From Aquimonas sp. (GTDB lineage Bacteria > Pseudomonadota > Gammaproteobacteria > Xanthomonadales > Xanthomonadaceae): DNA of 64,000 nt. The DNA lies in the NCBI GenBank assembly GCA_022241605.1, contig JAKOMQ010000009.1:1-64000 (forward strand). The letters are read 5' to 3'. Positions 32,934 to 41,924 of the stretch are shown piece after piece (the stretch's first letter is position 1; the number at the start of each line of letters is the position of its first letter). Position numbers and translations under genes: made by a program. The notes beneath the pieces are model-generated. The model did not search any database and was not told the origin of the DNA. It worked only from the letters and a program-made list of their open reading frames with translations.

Positions 32934-34096
32934 CAGCTGCGCTGATCCAGCGGCACAAACTCCAGATCCTCCGGCCCCACGTAATTCGCGCTCGGCCGGA
33001 TGATCTTGCCGTCGATGCGCTGCTCGATCACGTGCGCGCTCCAGCCGGAGGTGCGGGCGATCACGAACAGCGGGGTGAACATCGCCGTCGGCACGCCCAT
33101 CATGTGGTAGCTGACCGCACTGAACCAGTCGAGGTTGGGGAACATCTTCTTGATGTCCCACATCACCGACTCCAGGCGCTCGGCGATGTCGTACATCTTC
33201 ATCGAGCCGGCCTCTTCCGACAGCTCCTTGGCGATCTGCTTGATCACCACGTTGCGCGGGTCGGAGACGGTGTAGACCGGATGGCCGAAGCCGATGATGA
33301 CTTCCTTGCGCTCGACGCGGGCGCGGATGTCGGCCTCGGCCTCGTCCGGCGTTTCGTAGCGCTTCTGCACCTCGAACGCGACCTCGTTGGCGCCGCCGTG
33401 CTTGGGCCCGCGCAGCGCGCCGATCGCACCGGCGATGCAGCTGTGCATGTCCGAGCCGGTACCGGCGATGACGCGGCCGGTAAACGTGCTGGCGTTGAAC
33501 TCGTGCTCGGCGTAGAGCACCAGCGAGGCGTGCATGGCCGCGACCCAGCTCTGCTTCGGTTTTTCACCGTGCAGCAGATGCAGGAAGTGGCCGCCGATGC
33601 TGTCATCGTCGGTCTCGACCTCGATGCGCTTGCCGTTGTGGCTGTAGTGGTACCAGTACAGCAGCATCGAGCCCAGCGAGGCCATCAGCTTGTCCGCAAT
33701 GCCGCGCGCATCCGGATGGTTGTGATCGTCCTTTTCCGGGGTCAGGCAGCCGAGCACTGACACGCCGGTGCGCATCACGTCCATCGGGTGCGCCGAGGGC
33801 GGCAGCTGCTCCAGGGCGGTCTTCAGGCCCGCTGGCAGGCCGCGCAGGCTCTTGAGCCTGGCCTTGTAGGCGCTGAGTTCGGCGCGATTGGGCAGCTTGC
33901 CGTGCACCAGCAGATGGGCGATCTCCTCGAACTCGCAGCTGCGCGCCACGTCCAGGATGTCGTAGCCGCGGTAATGCAGGTCATTGCCGCTGCGGCCGAC
34001 CGTGCACAGCGCGGTATTGCCGGCGGTGGTGCCGGACAGGGCGACCGACTTCTTGGGCTTGAAGCCGGGGGTAGCGGGGGCGGTGGATTCAGTCAC
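32933..34096 (-). CDS. prpC: 2-methylcitrate synthase
   Basis: A 387-residue citrate-synthase-family enzyme that condenses propionyl-CoA with oxaloacetate. Family motifs: [16 protein letters not shown] with the first catalytic histidine, [14 protein letters not shown] with the second histidine, and [20 protein letters not shown] near the end. The residues around [20 protein letters not shown] and HYRGYDILD at the N-terminus separate the methylcitrate synthase branch from GltA. Translation begins at GTG 34096 with GGAGAAG in front. It follows prpB by about 70 bases on the same strand, and the locus is divergent from prpR. Confidence 0.96.
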   Translation of the reverse strand: MTESTAPATPGFKPKKSVALSGTTAGNTALCTVGRSGNDLHYRGYDILDVARSCEFEEIAHLLVHGKLPNRAELSAYKARLKSLRGLPAGLKTALEQLPPSAHPMDVMRTGVSVLGCLTPEKDDHNHPDARGIADKLMASLGSMLLYWYHYSHNGKRIEVETDDDSIGGHFLHLLHGEKPKQSWVAAMHASLVLYAEHEFNASTFTGRVIAGTGSDMHSCIAGAIGALRGPKHGGANEVAFEVQKRYETPDEAEADIRARVERKEVIIGFGHPVYTVSDPRNVVIKQIAKELSEEAGSMKMYDIAERLESVMWDIKKMFPNLDWFSAVSYHMMGVPTAMFTPLFVIARTSGWSAHVIEQRIDGKIIRPSANYVGPEDLEFVPLDQRS

Positions 34097-34164
34097 GGGC
34101 TTCTCCGTTGACAGTGGATGGGGGCGCGCTGGCGAGGCTCCGCCGCGCGAGGTGCGCTGTGCGA

Positions 34165-35052
34165 TTACTGCTTGGCCTTGGCGAACAGCGCGTCGAGGCG
34201 CTGCTCGAAGGCGTGGTAGCCGATCGCTTCGTACAGCTCCATGCGGGTCTGCATGGTGTCGACCACGTTCTTCTGCGTGCCATCGCGGCGGATCGCGGTG
34301 TAGACGTTTTCGGCGGCCTTGTTCATGGCGCGGAAGGCCGACAGCGGATACAGCACGATGCCGACATCGGCGCCGGCCAGCTCGTCCACGGTGAACAGCG
34401 GGGTGGAGCCGAACTCGGTGATATTGGCCAGCACCGGAACTTTCACCGCTGCGGCGAACTGCCGATACATCGCCAGCTCGGTCATCGCCTCGGGGAAGAT
34501 CATGTCGGCGCCGGCCTCGACGCAGGCCACGGCGCGCTCGATCGCCATATCGAGACCTTCGACCGCCAGCGCATCGGTGCGCGCCATGATCACGAAGTCG
34601 GGATCGGCGCGCGCGTCCACCGCGGCCTTGATGCGGTCGACCATCTCCTGCTGGCTGACGATCTCCTTGCCCGGGCGATGGCCGCAGCGCTTGGCGCCGA
34701 CCTGGTCCTCGATGTGCATGGCGCCGGCTCCGAACTTGATCAGCGACTTCACCGTGCGGGCCACATTGAAGGCCGACGGCCCGAAGCCGGTGTCGACGTC
34801 GACCATCAGCGGCAGGTCGCAGACATCGGTGATTCGACGCACGTCGGTGAGCACGTCATCGAGCGTGCTGATGCCGAGATCGGGCAGTCCCAGCGAGCCG
34901 GCGGCCACGCCGCCGCCGGACAGATAGATCGCCTTGAAGCCGGCGCGCTGGGCCAGCAGCGCGTGGTTGGCATTGATCGCGCCCGGCAGCTGCAGCGGCT
35001 TCTCGCTGGCGACGGCGGCGCGGAACTTGGCGCCGGCGGAGGGGTGGCTCAT
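34165..35052 (-). CDS. prpB: 2-methylisocitrate lyase
   Basis: A 295-residue lyase that splits 2-methylisocitrate into pyruvate and succinate, the last step of the cycle. It belongs to the isocitrate-lyase/PEP-mutase superfamily: active-site loop KRCGH with Cys123, Mg2+-binding stretch [20 protein letters not shown], and [19 protein letters not shown]. The start at 35052 has AGGAG in front; the frame extends further but without a ribosome site. It is the first gene of the minus-strand operon, with a sigma-54-type promoter 70 bases upstream and the divergent activator gene prpR beyond. Confidence 0.96.
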   Translation of the reverse strand: MSHPSAGAKFRAAVASEKPLQLPGAINANHALLAQRAGFKAIYLSGGGVAAGSLGLPDLGISTLDDVLTDVRRITDVCDLPLMVDVDTGFGPSAFNVARTVKSLIKFGAGAMHIEDQVGAKRCGHRPGKEIVSQQEMVDRIKAAVDARADPDFVIMARTDALAVEGLDMAIERAVACVEAGADMIFPEAMTELAMYRQFAAAVKVPVLANITEFGSTPLFTVDELAGADVGIVLYPLSAFRAMNKAAENVYTAIRRDGTQKNVVDTMQTRMELYEAIGYHAFEQRLDALFAKAKQ

Positions 35053-35122
35053 GGGGAACTCCTGTCGAAAGGAACCGGGTGAGGATGCGCGCGTTGCAGC
35101 GGGCGGGTGTCGGAGCTGATAC

Positions 35123-35139
35123 ATCAAGACCCGTGCCAG
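35123..35139 (-). promoter_or_regulatory. Sigma-54 promoter of prpB
   Basis: On the minus strand CTGGCACGGGTCTTGAT matches the -24/-12 consensus YTGGCACGRNNNTTGCW at every defined position except one or two in the -12 part (TTGAT for TTGCW). It points at prpB, 70 bases away, and the neighbouring regulator PrpR is a sigma-54 activator, which makes the assignment consistent. Confidence 0.75.
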
Positions 35140-35210
35140 CCCAGCCAAGGGCGCTCATTCAGTCCAAGCCATTGATTCTTTGGAAACGAAGCCAGGCCAC
35201 GACAGGCGAA

Positions 35211-35261
35211 TGTTGCGAGCATATGTTTCAATGCAACACCTGCAGCAGCATGTTGAAACAT
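35211..35261. promoter_or_regulatory. Candidate PrpR operator overlapping the prpR start codon
   Basis: A perfect 9-base inverted repeat, ATGTTTCAA (35223-35231) and TTGAAACAT (35253-35261), with a second pair TGTTGC (35211-35216) and GCAACA (35233-35238). The right arm contains the first two bases of the prpR ATG. Positioned about 75-135 bases upstream of the prpB sigma-54 promoter it could be an enhancer for PrpR and, at the same time, block prpR itself. Confidence 0.6.
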
Positions 35262-36876
35262 GAGCGACAGCCCCGCCAACACCCGCCTGCCCGTCATCTG
35301 GACCGCATCCGTCTCGCGCCTGTCCCAGCTGCTGCGCGAAGTCACGCCCGAGTTCGACGGCCGCGCCCGCATCGAGAATCTCAATCTCGGCTTCGAGGAC
35401 GCGGTGCGCCACATCCGCACGCGGCTGCCGCGCGAGCGGGTGGACGTGCTGATCTCGGCCGGCAGCAACGGCGCCTACCTGCGCAACCGTATCAGCCGCC
35501 CGCTGGTGCTGGTGCGCGCCTCGGGTTTCGACCTGATGCAGGCGTTGTCGCGCGCGCGCCGCATCGCCGAGCGCATCGGCGTGATCACGCACGAAACCGA
35601 TCTGCCGGTGTTCGCCGAGTTCCAGCGCCACTTCGGCCTCGACATCGCCCAGCGCAGCTTCACTACCGCCGAGGAAGCGCGCTCGGCCGTGGGTGACCTC
35701 GTCAGCCAGGGCGTGCGCGCGATCGTTGGCACCGGCCTGGTGACGGAGTTGGCCGAGCAGGCCGGCGTGGCGGGCGTGCTGATGTACTCGGCCGATTCGA
35801 TCCGGCAGGCGTTCGAGAGCGCGCTCGATGTGGCCAGGCCCCTGATCGCGCAGGAGGATCACGCCCCCAGCCCGCGGGCGAAGAAGCCCGGCGCGCCGCG
35901 GCATGCGCTGGAGGATCTGGTCGGCGCGAGTGCCGCCATGATCGAGCTGCGCGAGCAGATCCGCCGCGCCGCCATGAGCCCGGCCACGGTGCTGATCCAG
36001 GGCGAGACCGGCAGCGGCAAGGAGCTGGTCGCCCAAGCCCTGCACGGGGTCAGCCCGCGCCGGCGCGGCGCCTTCGTGGCGATCAACTGCGGCGCGGTGC
36101 CGGAGTCGCTGCTGGAAGGCGAACTGTTCGGCCACGACGAAGGCGCCTTCACCGGCGCAAGAAGAGGCGGCCGCGCCGGCCTGATCGAAACCGCCAGCGG
36201 CGGCAGCCTGTTTCTCGATGAGATCGGCGAAATGCCGCTGGCCCTGCAGACGCGCCTGCTGCGCGTGCTGGAGGAGCGTGAGGTGCTGCGCGTGGGCGCG
36301 TCCACCCCGATCCCGGTCGACCTGCGGGTGATCGCCGCCAGCCACGTCGACCTGCGCGCGGCGGTGGCAAACAGCCGCTTCCGCGCCGACCTGTTCTACC
36401 GCCTCGACGTGCTGCGCCTGCGCCTGCCGCCGCTGCGCGAGCGCCGCGGCGACCTGCCGCTGCTGATCACCAGCCTGCAGGACAGCCTGCGCCGGCGCGG
36501 CCTGGGCATGCGTGAGCTGAAGTTCAGTGCTGAAGCGATCGCACTGCTGGCTGGCTACGTCTGGCCGGGCAATGTGCGCGAGCTGCGGAACCTGCTGGAG
36601 CGGCTGCATGCGCAGGTGGATCCGGCGGTGGTGGAGATCGACGCGGCGGCACTGCTGCGGCTGGCGCCGGAGCTGGCAGGCCTGTCCACAGCGGGCCCAT
36701 CATTGTCGCCGCCGCAAGACTCTGCCGGGCCGACCGCCAACCCGGACAGGCCGACTGCTATGCAGCTACGTGCGCTGCTGGGCACGCACGGCGGTTCCCG
36801 CAGTGCAGCCGCAAATGCGCTTGGCATCTCGCGCAGCACACTGTGGCGGTGGCTAAGGCAAGCCGGCGATTCCTGA
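35260..36876 (+). CDS. prpR: Sigma-54-dependent transcriptional activator of propionate catabolism
   Basis: A 538-residue enhancer-binding protein. Residues 1-200 are the PrpR sensory domain (DVLISAGSNGAYLRNRI, then GVRAIVGTGLVTELAEQAGV), which senses 2-methylcitrate in characterised homologues. The AAA+ domain has Walker A GETGSGKE (248-255), the sigma-54 contact loop GAFTGA (295-300), Walker B LFLDEIGE (about 317-324) and the R-finger region RADLFYRLDVL. A Fis-type helix-turn-helix closes the protein (SRSAAANALGISRSTLWRWL). It is divergent from prpB; a perfect inverted repeat overlaps its own start codon, suggesting autoregulation. Confidence 0.94.
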   Translation: MSDSPANTRLPVIWTASVSRLSQLLREVTPEFDGRARIENLNLGFEDAVRHIRTRLPRERVDVLISAGSNGAYLRNRISRPLVLVRASGFDLMQALSRARRIAERIGVITHETDLPVFAEFQRHFGLDIAQRSFTTAEEARSAVGDLVSQGVRAIVGTGLVTELAEQAGVAGVLMYSADSIRQAFESALDVARPLIAQEDHAPSPRAKKPGAPRHALEDLVGASAAMIELREQIRRAAMSPATVLIQGETGSGKELVAQALHGVSPRRRGAFVAINCGAVPESLLEGELFGHDEGAFTGARRGGRAGLIETASGGSLFLDEIGEMPLALQTRLLRVLEEREVLRVGASTPIPVDLRVIAASHVDLRAAVANSRFRADLFYRLDVLRLRLPPLRERRGDLPLLITSLQDSLRRRGLGMRELKFSAEAIALLAGYVWPGNVRELRNLLERLHAQVDPAVVEIDAAALLRLAPELAGLSTAGPSLSPPQDSAGPTANPDRPTAMQLRALLGTHGGSRSAAANALGISRSTLWRWLRQAGDS

Positions 36877-36919
36877 GCCGGTCGGCACACGCCCGACATG
36901 CGCGCAGGCGCAGCAAACG

Positions 36920-37921
36920 TCAGCGCCCCGCGTCCTCGCACTGCGCCGCATAGTCCGGCAGCCGCGGCGCGCCGACGAAGGGTGGCTGCGGGGCCAGCGC
37001 CTGCTGGCGCGCCTGTTCGAGCCAGGGCGAGCCGCGGAAATGGGTGTCGAACAGGACCTGGGCGCGGCTGTAGTCCTCGGGCTCCACGCCCTCCATGCGG
37101 CTGCGATCGCCTGCGTAGCCGAGCTCCTCGGCCATCAGCTGGGACAGCGCGCGGGCAGTGCCGGTCTGGCGCCATTCGTCGGGAATGACGCCGGCGAAGA
37201 AGGCGAAGCCGCGCGACTCCAGCGCCCAGTGCCACATGCTGGCAGCGGCGGGGTGGCCGCTCTCGAAGGCGCGCTGGAACATCGGCCAGGCCTCCATGCG
37301 GTAGGCGTGGTAGAGCTGCGGGTCGCGCAGCAGGGACTCGCCGTCGATCCCGACCGCGTTCGCAAACTGCTGCATGGAAGGCACGTGGCCGCGGCGGGCG
37401 GCGGCCAGGAAATAGCGCGAGGCCTGTTCCACGCGTGCAGGCTCCAGCGCCTCGCAGTCGCTGCGGGCACGACGGTTCTGCGCCAGCAGGCGGTCGAGCT
37501 CGGCGGTGCGCGACTCCAGCTCGGCGTCATCAAGGTCCATCCGCGCCAGCGCATCGATGGCGCGGTCGTCGGAGAAGCTGCCGGTGTTGCGCAGGGTGCG
37601 GCAGCGCACCAGCTCGGCGGCGATCCGGCAGGCCGAGGCGGCATCGCCGGCGCGGAAGCGTTCGGCGAGCTGATCCAGACGCTGCACCAGGGGCGCCTGC
37701 GGATCCGGCAGGGCCGGCAGTGCGGAAGGCGCGGTGGTGTTCAGCAGCCGCAGGTCCTCGGGCTCGGTCAAGTCGAGCCCGGGCCGCGGCGCGGTAGATT
37801 CGATGCCCGTTCCCATGGGCGCCAACGCGGGAGGTGGGCCGGATCGATCAAGCCACAGCCAGAGCAGCAGGCCGCAGGCCGCCGCCACGGCCAGCGCCGC
37901 CATCCAACTTGAATGCTTCAT
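36920..37921 (-). CDS. Membrane-anchored hypothetical protein
   Basis: A 333-residue protein of unknown function. An N-terminal helix (WMAALAVAAACGLLLWLWL) anchors it, followed by a proline-rich linker and a helical soluble domain with cysteines at CRIAAELVRCRTL. Stretches such as YFLAAARRGHVPSMQQFANA and AFESGHPAAASMWHWALESR look like isolated Sel1/TPR-type helices (A-x-x-G-x-x-x-A). The start is uncertain: ATG 37921 is used; a GTG at 37957 in frame is possible. It is not obviously linked to its neighbours and probably has its own promoter near 37960-38060, shared divergently with ppa. Confidence 0.6.
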   Translation of the reverse strand: MKHSSWMAALAVAAACGLLLWLWLDRSGPPPALAPMGTGIESTAPRPGLDLTEPEDLRLLNTTAPSALPALPDPQAPLVQRLDQLAERFRAGDAASACRIAAELVRCRTLRNTGSFSDDRAIDALARMDLDDAELESRTAELDRLLAQNRRARSDCEALEPARVEQASRYFLAAARRGHVPSMQQFANAVGIDGESLLRDPQLYHAYRMEAWPMFQRAFESGHPAAASMWHWALESRGFAFFAGVIPDEWRQTGTARALSQLMAEELGYAGDRSRMEGVEPEDYSRAQVLFDTHFRGSPWLEQARQQALAPQPPFVGAPRLPDYAAQCEDAGR

Positions 37922-38085
37922 CCTTTTCGAGTCCACGTGGAAACGCCCAAGGTTCACTGCTCGGCCTGCGCGGACAGCCGGGTGGAGCTTGCCATGGCAG
38001 GCCCCGACATCAACCCGTGGTGCGCCGCAGCAGCCTATCCCGTATCCTTGTGCGATTTACCCTTCCAGCCTGCAAGGAACCAACC

Positions 38086-38634
38086 ATGGGCCTCGAACTT
38101 GTCCCCTCCGGCCGCGACGTGCCGAACGAGATCAACGTCGTCATTGAAATCCCCAAGGACGCCGAACCGGTCAAGTACGAGGTCGACAAGGACACCGGCG
38201 CGATCTTCGTCGATCGCATCCTGTCGACGCCGATGCGCTATCCCTGCAATTACGGCTACGTGCCGCACACGCTGTGCGGCGACGGCGACCCGGCCGACGT
38301 AATGGTGATCCTGCCGCTGCCGCTGATCCCCGGCTCGGTCATCCGCTGCCGCCCGGTCGGCGTGCTGAAGATGAGCGACGAAGCGGGCTCGGACGAGAAA
38401 CTGCTGGCGGTGCCTGCCGGCAAGGTGTTCGCCGGCTACACCCACATCCAGGACATCGACCAGGTGTCCGCCCATTGGCTGGAGCGGATCGGCCACTTCT
38501 TCGAGCATTACAAGGACCTGGAGAAGGGCAAGTGGGTCAAGCTCGAGGGTTGGGGCAGCGCCGAAGAAGCCCGCGCGATCCTGATGGCTGCAATCGCACG
38601 CTTCGACGCGACCGAAGACAAACCCAAGTTCTGA
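38086..38634 (+). CDS. ppa: Inorganic pyrophosphatase (family I)
   Basis: A 182-residue soluble pyrophosphatase that hydrolyses PPi released in biosynthesis. Metal- and phosphate-binding residues are in the family blocks EPVKYEVDKDTGAIFVDRIL, RYPCNYGYVPHTL, and the signature DGDPADVMV (D-x-D-P-x-D), plus the later KVFAGYTHIQDIDQV and HFFEHYKDLEKGKWVKLEGW. Length is standard. AAGGA precedes ATG 38086; the longer open frame upstream is spurious. A dispersed palindrome in reversed orientation follows the stop after about 17 bases. Confidence 0.96.
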   Translation: MGLELVPSGRDVPNEINVVIEIPKDAEPVKYEVDKDTGAIFVDRILSTPMRYPCNYGYVPHTLCGDGDPADVMVILPLPLIPGSVIRCRPVGVLKMSDEAGSDEKLLAVPAGKVFAGYTHIQDIDQVSAHWLERIGHFFEHYKDLEKGKWVKLEGWGSAEEARAILMAAIARFDATEDKPKF

Positions 38635-38651
38635 TGCCCGAGGGTGCTGGC

Positions 38652-38839
38652 CTCAGGGCGTTTCAGAAAATCCAGACGCCGTCGCGAGGGGGTTGCTGGG
38701 CGTCAGCGGCAGGGCGCGCTGCGTGAATTCAAGGGACTTCTGCGGGCCACAGTGACCGCCGAAGTCGCGTCGCGCGCTGCCGCCACGGGCGTCCAGCGGC
38801 GGCCGCATCAGCCGGGTGGTTTTTTGCACAGGCGCTCAG
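38652..38839. repeat. Dispersed palindrome family, long form, reversed orientation
   Basis: Read on the minus strand it starts CTGAGCGCCTGTGCAAAAAA and CCACCCGGCTGATGCGGCCG, and carries the long-form insert (CTTGAATTCACGCAGCGCG). It fills the convergent gap between ppa and the diguanylate cyclase relic, and the relic's TGA stop lies in the repeat's terminal CTGAGCGCC. Confidence 0.85.
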
Positions 38840-40438
38840 CCCCGTACGACGCGGTTGCGGCCGGCGCGCTTGGCGGCGTACATCGCCTGATCGGCTGCAT
38901 TCAGCAGGGCATCGGCGGTCTCGCCAGCATCGCCGCCAACCACGCCCAAGCTGGCCGTGCAGCTCAGACTGGCGCCCTCACCGCCTGCCAGCGCCAGTGA
39001 TTCGATGCGCTCGCGGACGCGCTCTGCCAGCCGCTCACAGGCGTCCATCTCCGCGCCGGGCAGGATCAGCAGGAACTCCTCGCCGCCCAGGCGCGATACG
39101 GTATCGCTGGCGCGGACCAGCGTGCGCAACGATTCGCCCACGGCGACCAGCACGCGGTCGCCCGCGGCGTGGCCGTGGCTGTCATTGATCTGTTTGAAGT
39201 GATCGCTGTCGACGAAGATCAGGCCAAAGCTGACGCCCTCGGCGCGCCGGCGCAGCAGCTCCGATTCCAGCCGCATCAGAGCGGCGCGACGGTTGGCGAG
39301 GCCGGTCAGGGCATCGGTTTCGGCCAACTGCTTGAGGGCGTCACGCTGACGCCTGAGGTTGCCCAACCGCAGCATCAGCATGGCGCTGGCGATCAGCACG
39401 ATCCAGCTGGCTCCGGCCACAAGCAGCTCGGTTTTGTAAGGCGCGATCTGCTCCGGGACCAGCAGGGCTATCGCGCCAACCAGGCTGATCGGCGTCAGCG
39501 CCAGCAGGTTGCCGGACGCGTAGCCCGAGCCCTGTCGCGTACGCGAGGCGCTGGCGAGCGCCCCCCCGGCAAACGCGAGCACGACCAGAAGCTCGCCCAG
39601 CCAGCCGATGCTCGGAATGAGGCCGATCGGCAGCAGCATGGCGGCGCAGGCAATCAGGGCAAGCGTGGCGTTCAGCAGAGCCAAGGCCCACTAGGCCGAA
39701 TCCGCCAGACGACGGCCGCCGCGCGGGCCGAGCATCAGCTGCAGGGTGCCAGCGCCCACGAGCAGGGGCAGGAACACCAGCAGGCGCGAGCGCATCTGTC
39801 CGGTGGGCAGCCAGGCCTCCGGGTAGCCGGAGAGGCCGGATCAGCAGCGCGATCCACAGCGCCATCAGCCCGGTCACCGCTGAGAACATCAGCAGCGCAC
39901 GCTCGCGTGCAACCAGCCATGCGGTGAAGGTGGAGAGGGCGATGCCGAGCGTGATTGCCAGCACCGCTACACGGAAGGCGAAACGGAGGATGTCAACGTG
40001 CTGCACGGCCGAGGGACTGCCGTGGGTCACCACCGGCGGCCAACGCGCGAACACCACGCCGGCCGTTTCGACCTCGATGGGCGCGCGGCTGCCTGCCGGC
40101 GGCACGAACACGCCGCCGACGCCGGTGCGGAAACGTGAGTCCATGCGCCCACCGTGTCCGAACTGCCCGCAAAAGCTGCGCTCGCCGTGGCTGAGCCGCG
40201 CCAGATCAACGCTGGCACCACCAACCATTACCGCAACGGGCGCCCCGCTCCAGCCCTCGGGCGGCGGCTCGATGCTCAAGCTGCGCCACGTCAGGCCGTC
40301 GGCCTCGGGGCAAGGGCCACTGGCGCTGACGCCCCAGCCCTCGGCCTGCACGGCACGCAGCACGAATCCCGCGCCGGATGACGGCTGCGCAGCAGACAGC
40401 ACCGGCAGCCAGGAGAACAACCAGACTCCAAGCAACAT
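38836..40438 (-). pseudogene. Broken 7TM-type diguanylate cyclase
   Basis: The first part starts at ATG 40438 with a signal peptide (MLLGVWLFSWLPVLSAAQ), a periplasmic beta-domain and the first membrane helices (VAVLAITLGIALSTFTAWLV, then ALLMFSAVTGLMALWIALLI). Near 39835-39845 the frame breaks; one frame over it continues GYPEAWLPTGQMRSRLLVFL, but then meets an in-frame TAG at 39693-39691. From 39684 on the frame is open again: more membrane helices and a GGDEF domain with DALTGLANRRAALMRLES, DSDHFKQINDSHGHAAGD and RLGGEEFLLILPG. The catalytic signature is GGEEF and would be active if expressed. With two lesions the gene is most likely dead, or the C-terminal part is made alone from an internal start. 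Confidence 0.8.
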
Positions 40439-40506
40439 GCAAAGGCGCGTGAGCCTGTGCCTGCTGCCAGACACCGACAACCTGGGCCGGTTCGCCAACG
40501 AGGGGC

Positions 40507-41496
40507 TCAACCGCGCTCCAGCAGCCTGCGCAGATCGATCACGGCGGCATTGGCGCGTGAAACGTAGTTGGCCATCACCAGGGAATGGTTGGCGAAGAAA
40601 CCAAAGGCCGCGCCGTTCAGCACGATCGGGCTGCCCAGGGCCTGCTGGCTTTCCTCCAGCTCGCGGATGACCTGGCGCAGGCTGGCTTCGGCGTTCTTGT
40701 CGCGCAGCACCTGGGCGAAGTCGTGCTCGGCCGCGCGCAGGAAGTGCAGCAGGGCCCAGGTGCTGCCGCGGGCCTCGTAGAAGACGTCGTCGATCTCGCT
40801 CCAGGGCGTGCGCGAGAGCGTTGGCGAGGCTTCGGCGGGGGCTTCGCCCTCGACGCGCTTGCCCTGGCGGGGGGCGGCGCTGGCCGACAGCCGCTGCGAC
40901 AGCGAGCCCAGGCGTTTCTCGACCACCGACAGCCAATCGGCGAGGTTGTCGGCGCGCGCGTGGAACTGCGCCGCGGGCCGACCATCACCGGGCAGGCGGC
41001 GGCCATAGGCCTCGATATGGGCGATCGCCTTCCGGTATTGACTCTCGGACGAGGGCAGCAGCCAGCGGTTGTTGGGGGAAGAAAACAGCGGATCAGCTTC
41101 GGCCAAGTCGGGGTCCTCGACACTTTGGCTCTGCGAGCGGCTGAATTCGTTGCGGAAGGCCTTGGCGTAATCGCGCACCTGCACCAGCGCACCGAACTCC
41201 CAGTTGGGCACGTTGTCCATCAGCACGCCGGGCGGCAGACGGTCATTGCTGAGGTAGCCGCCGCGCTTGTCGAGCAGGGTTCCGGCAACGACGCGCAGGG
41301 CTTCGACGCTGACCGCGCCAACCGCGAGGCGTCCGCCGCGCGCTCCCGCGCGATCCTGCGCCGCGGCCACCGGGTCGAAGACCGGCGGCTCATGGTCCCA
41401 CCACCACATCAGCGCCAGCATCATCAGCAAAGGCAGGCCAATCACTACAGCGCCGAGCGCGAGCCAGCGCCGGGGGTGAGAACTGAGGCTGTTCAT
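40507..41496 (-). CDS. DUF2333-family membrane-anchored protein
   Basis: A 329-residue protein of a family of unknown function. One N-terminal membrane helix (LALGAVVIGLPLLMMLALMW) is followed by W-W-D-H-E-P and a periplasmic domain. Family blocks: LDKRGGYLSNDRLPPGVLMD followed by NVPNWEFGALVQVRDYAKAF, EIDDVFYEARGSTWALLHFL, and the end PIVLNGAAFGFFANHSLVMA then NYVSRANAAVIDLRRLL. GGGAG sits in front of ATG 41496; the much longer open frame upstream is not coding. The gene diverges from the ilv operon. A role in cell-envelope processes is sometimes proposed, not shown here. Confidence 0.88.
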   Translation of the reverse strand: MNSLSSHPRRWLALGAVVIGLPLLMMLALMWWWDHEPPVFDPVAAAQDRAGARGGRLAVGAVSVEALRVVAGTLLDKRGGYLSNDRLPPGVLMDNVPNWEFGALVQVRDYAKAFRNEFSRSQSQSVEDPDLAEADPLFSSPNNRWLLPSSESQYRKAIAHIEAYGRRLPGDGRPAAQFHARADNLADWLSVVEKRLGSLSQRLSASAAPRQGKRVEGEAPAEASPTLSRTPWSEIDDVFYEARGSTWALLHFLRAAEHDFAQVLRDKNAEASLRQVIRELEESQQALGSPIVLNGAAFGFFANHSLVMANYVSRANAAVIDLRRLLERG

Positions 41497-41621
41497 GACG
41501 ACTCCCATCCCTTGCGCTGCGGCAAAGTCACGAGTGTAGAACGCCGCGCAAGACGATGCGCAGACCCGGACCGCCAGCTGCGCGACGCCGGAGACCGTTG
41601 GTCGCATAGTCCGGAAGGTTG

Positions 41622-41650
41622 TTGACACCTGCGCAGAGCCTGTGATTTGC
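41622..41650 (+). promoter_or_regulatory. Candidate sigma-70 promoter of the ilv operon
   Basis: A consensus -35 box TTGACA at 41622-41627, then a 17-base gap and a weak -10 box (ATTTGC, 41645-41650). Transcription would begin near 41657, leaving almost no leader before ATG 41659, which is one reason to consider a later start for the leader peptide. Confidence 0.45.
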
Positions 41651-41658
41651 TGCAGCGC

Positions 41659-41796
41659 ATGAACCGCCTGCCTGCCCACCGCCGCCCGACTGCCCGCACC
41701 GCCCAGGTGCAGGTGACAAACGCGCGCATCGCGGCGGCCGCTCTGGCGCTGCTCGTACTCGTACTTCTTATTGGCCTGCCACCCGGCGCGGGATAG
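41659..41796 (+). CDS. ilvL: ilv operon leader peptide
   Basis: A 45-codon reading frame that ends in a run of regulated codons: [18 protein letters not shown] then TAG. Nine of eleven codons in [12 protein letters not shown] are Leu, Val or Ile, the three products of the operon, and the P-P end resembles the enterobacterial ilv leader peptide. A terminator hairpin starts 52 bases after the stop. Ribosome stalling in this run when a branched-chain aminoacyl-tRNA is scarce should prevent terminator formation. A GTG at 41713 (reading [13 protein letters not shown]) is an alternative, shorter start of more usual length. The leader's CGTACTT can pair with AAGTACG just behind its stop, a plausible 1:2 stem. 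Confidence 0.75.
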   Translation: MNRLPAHRRPTARTAQVQVTNARIAAAALALLVLVLLIGLPPGAG

Positions 41797-41847
41797 GAAA
41801 GTACGGTCCGAAGCACAGCCCCCAGGGCACAGGATCCGAAAACACCG

Positions 41848-41883
41848 AAAACCCCGCCCCGGCAACGAGGCGGGGTTTTTTCT
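41848..41883 (+). terminator. Attenuator terminator before ilvD
   Basis: AAAACCCCGCC (41848-41858) pairs perfectly with GGCGGGGTTTT (41869-41879) around a 10-base loop, followed by a T-run. It lies between the leader peptide and ilvD, which has no other gene in front, so it can only serve to control the ilv operon. Confidence 0.88.
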
Positions 41884-41924
41884 TGCCCGCCCGCCACCCC
41901 TCCACCGCCACCAGGAATCCCCCC

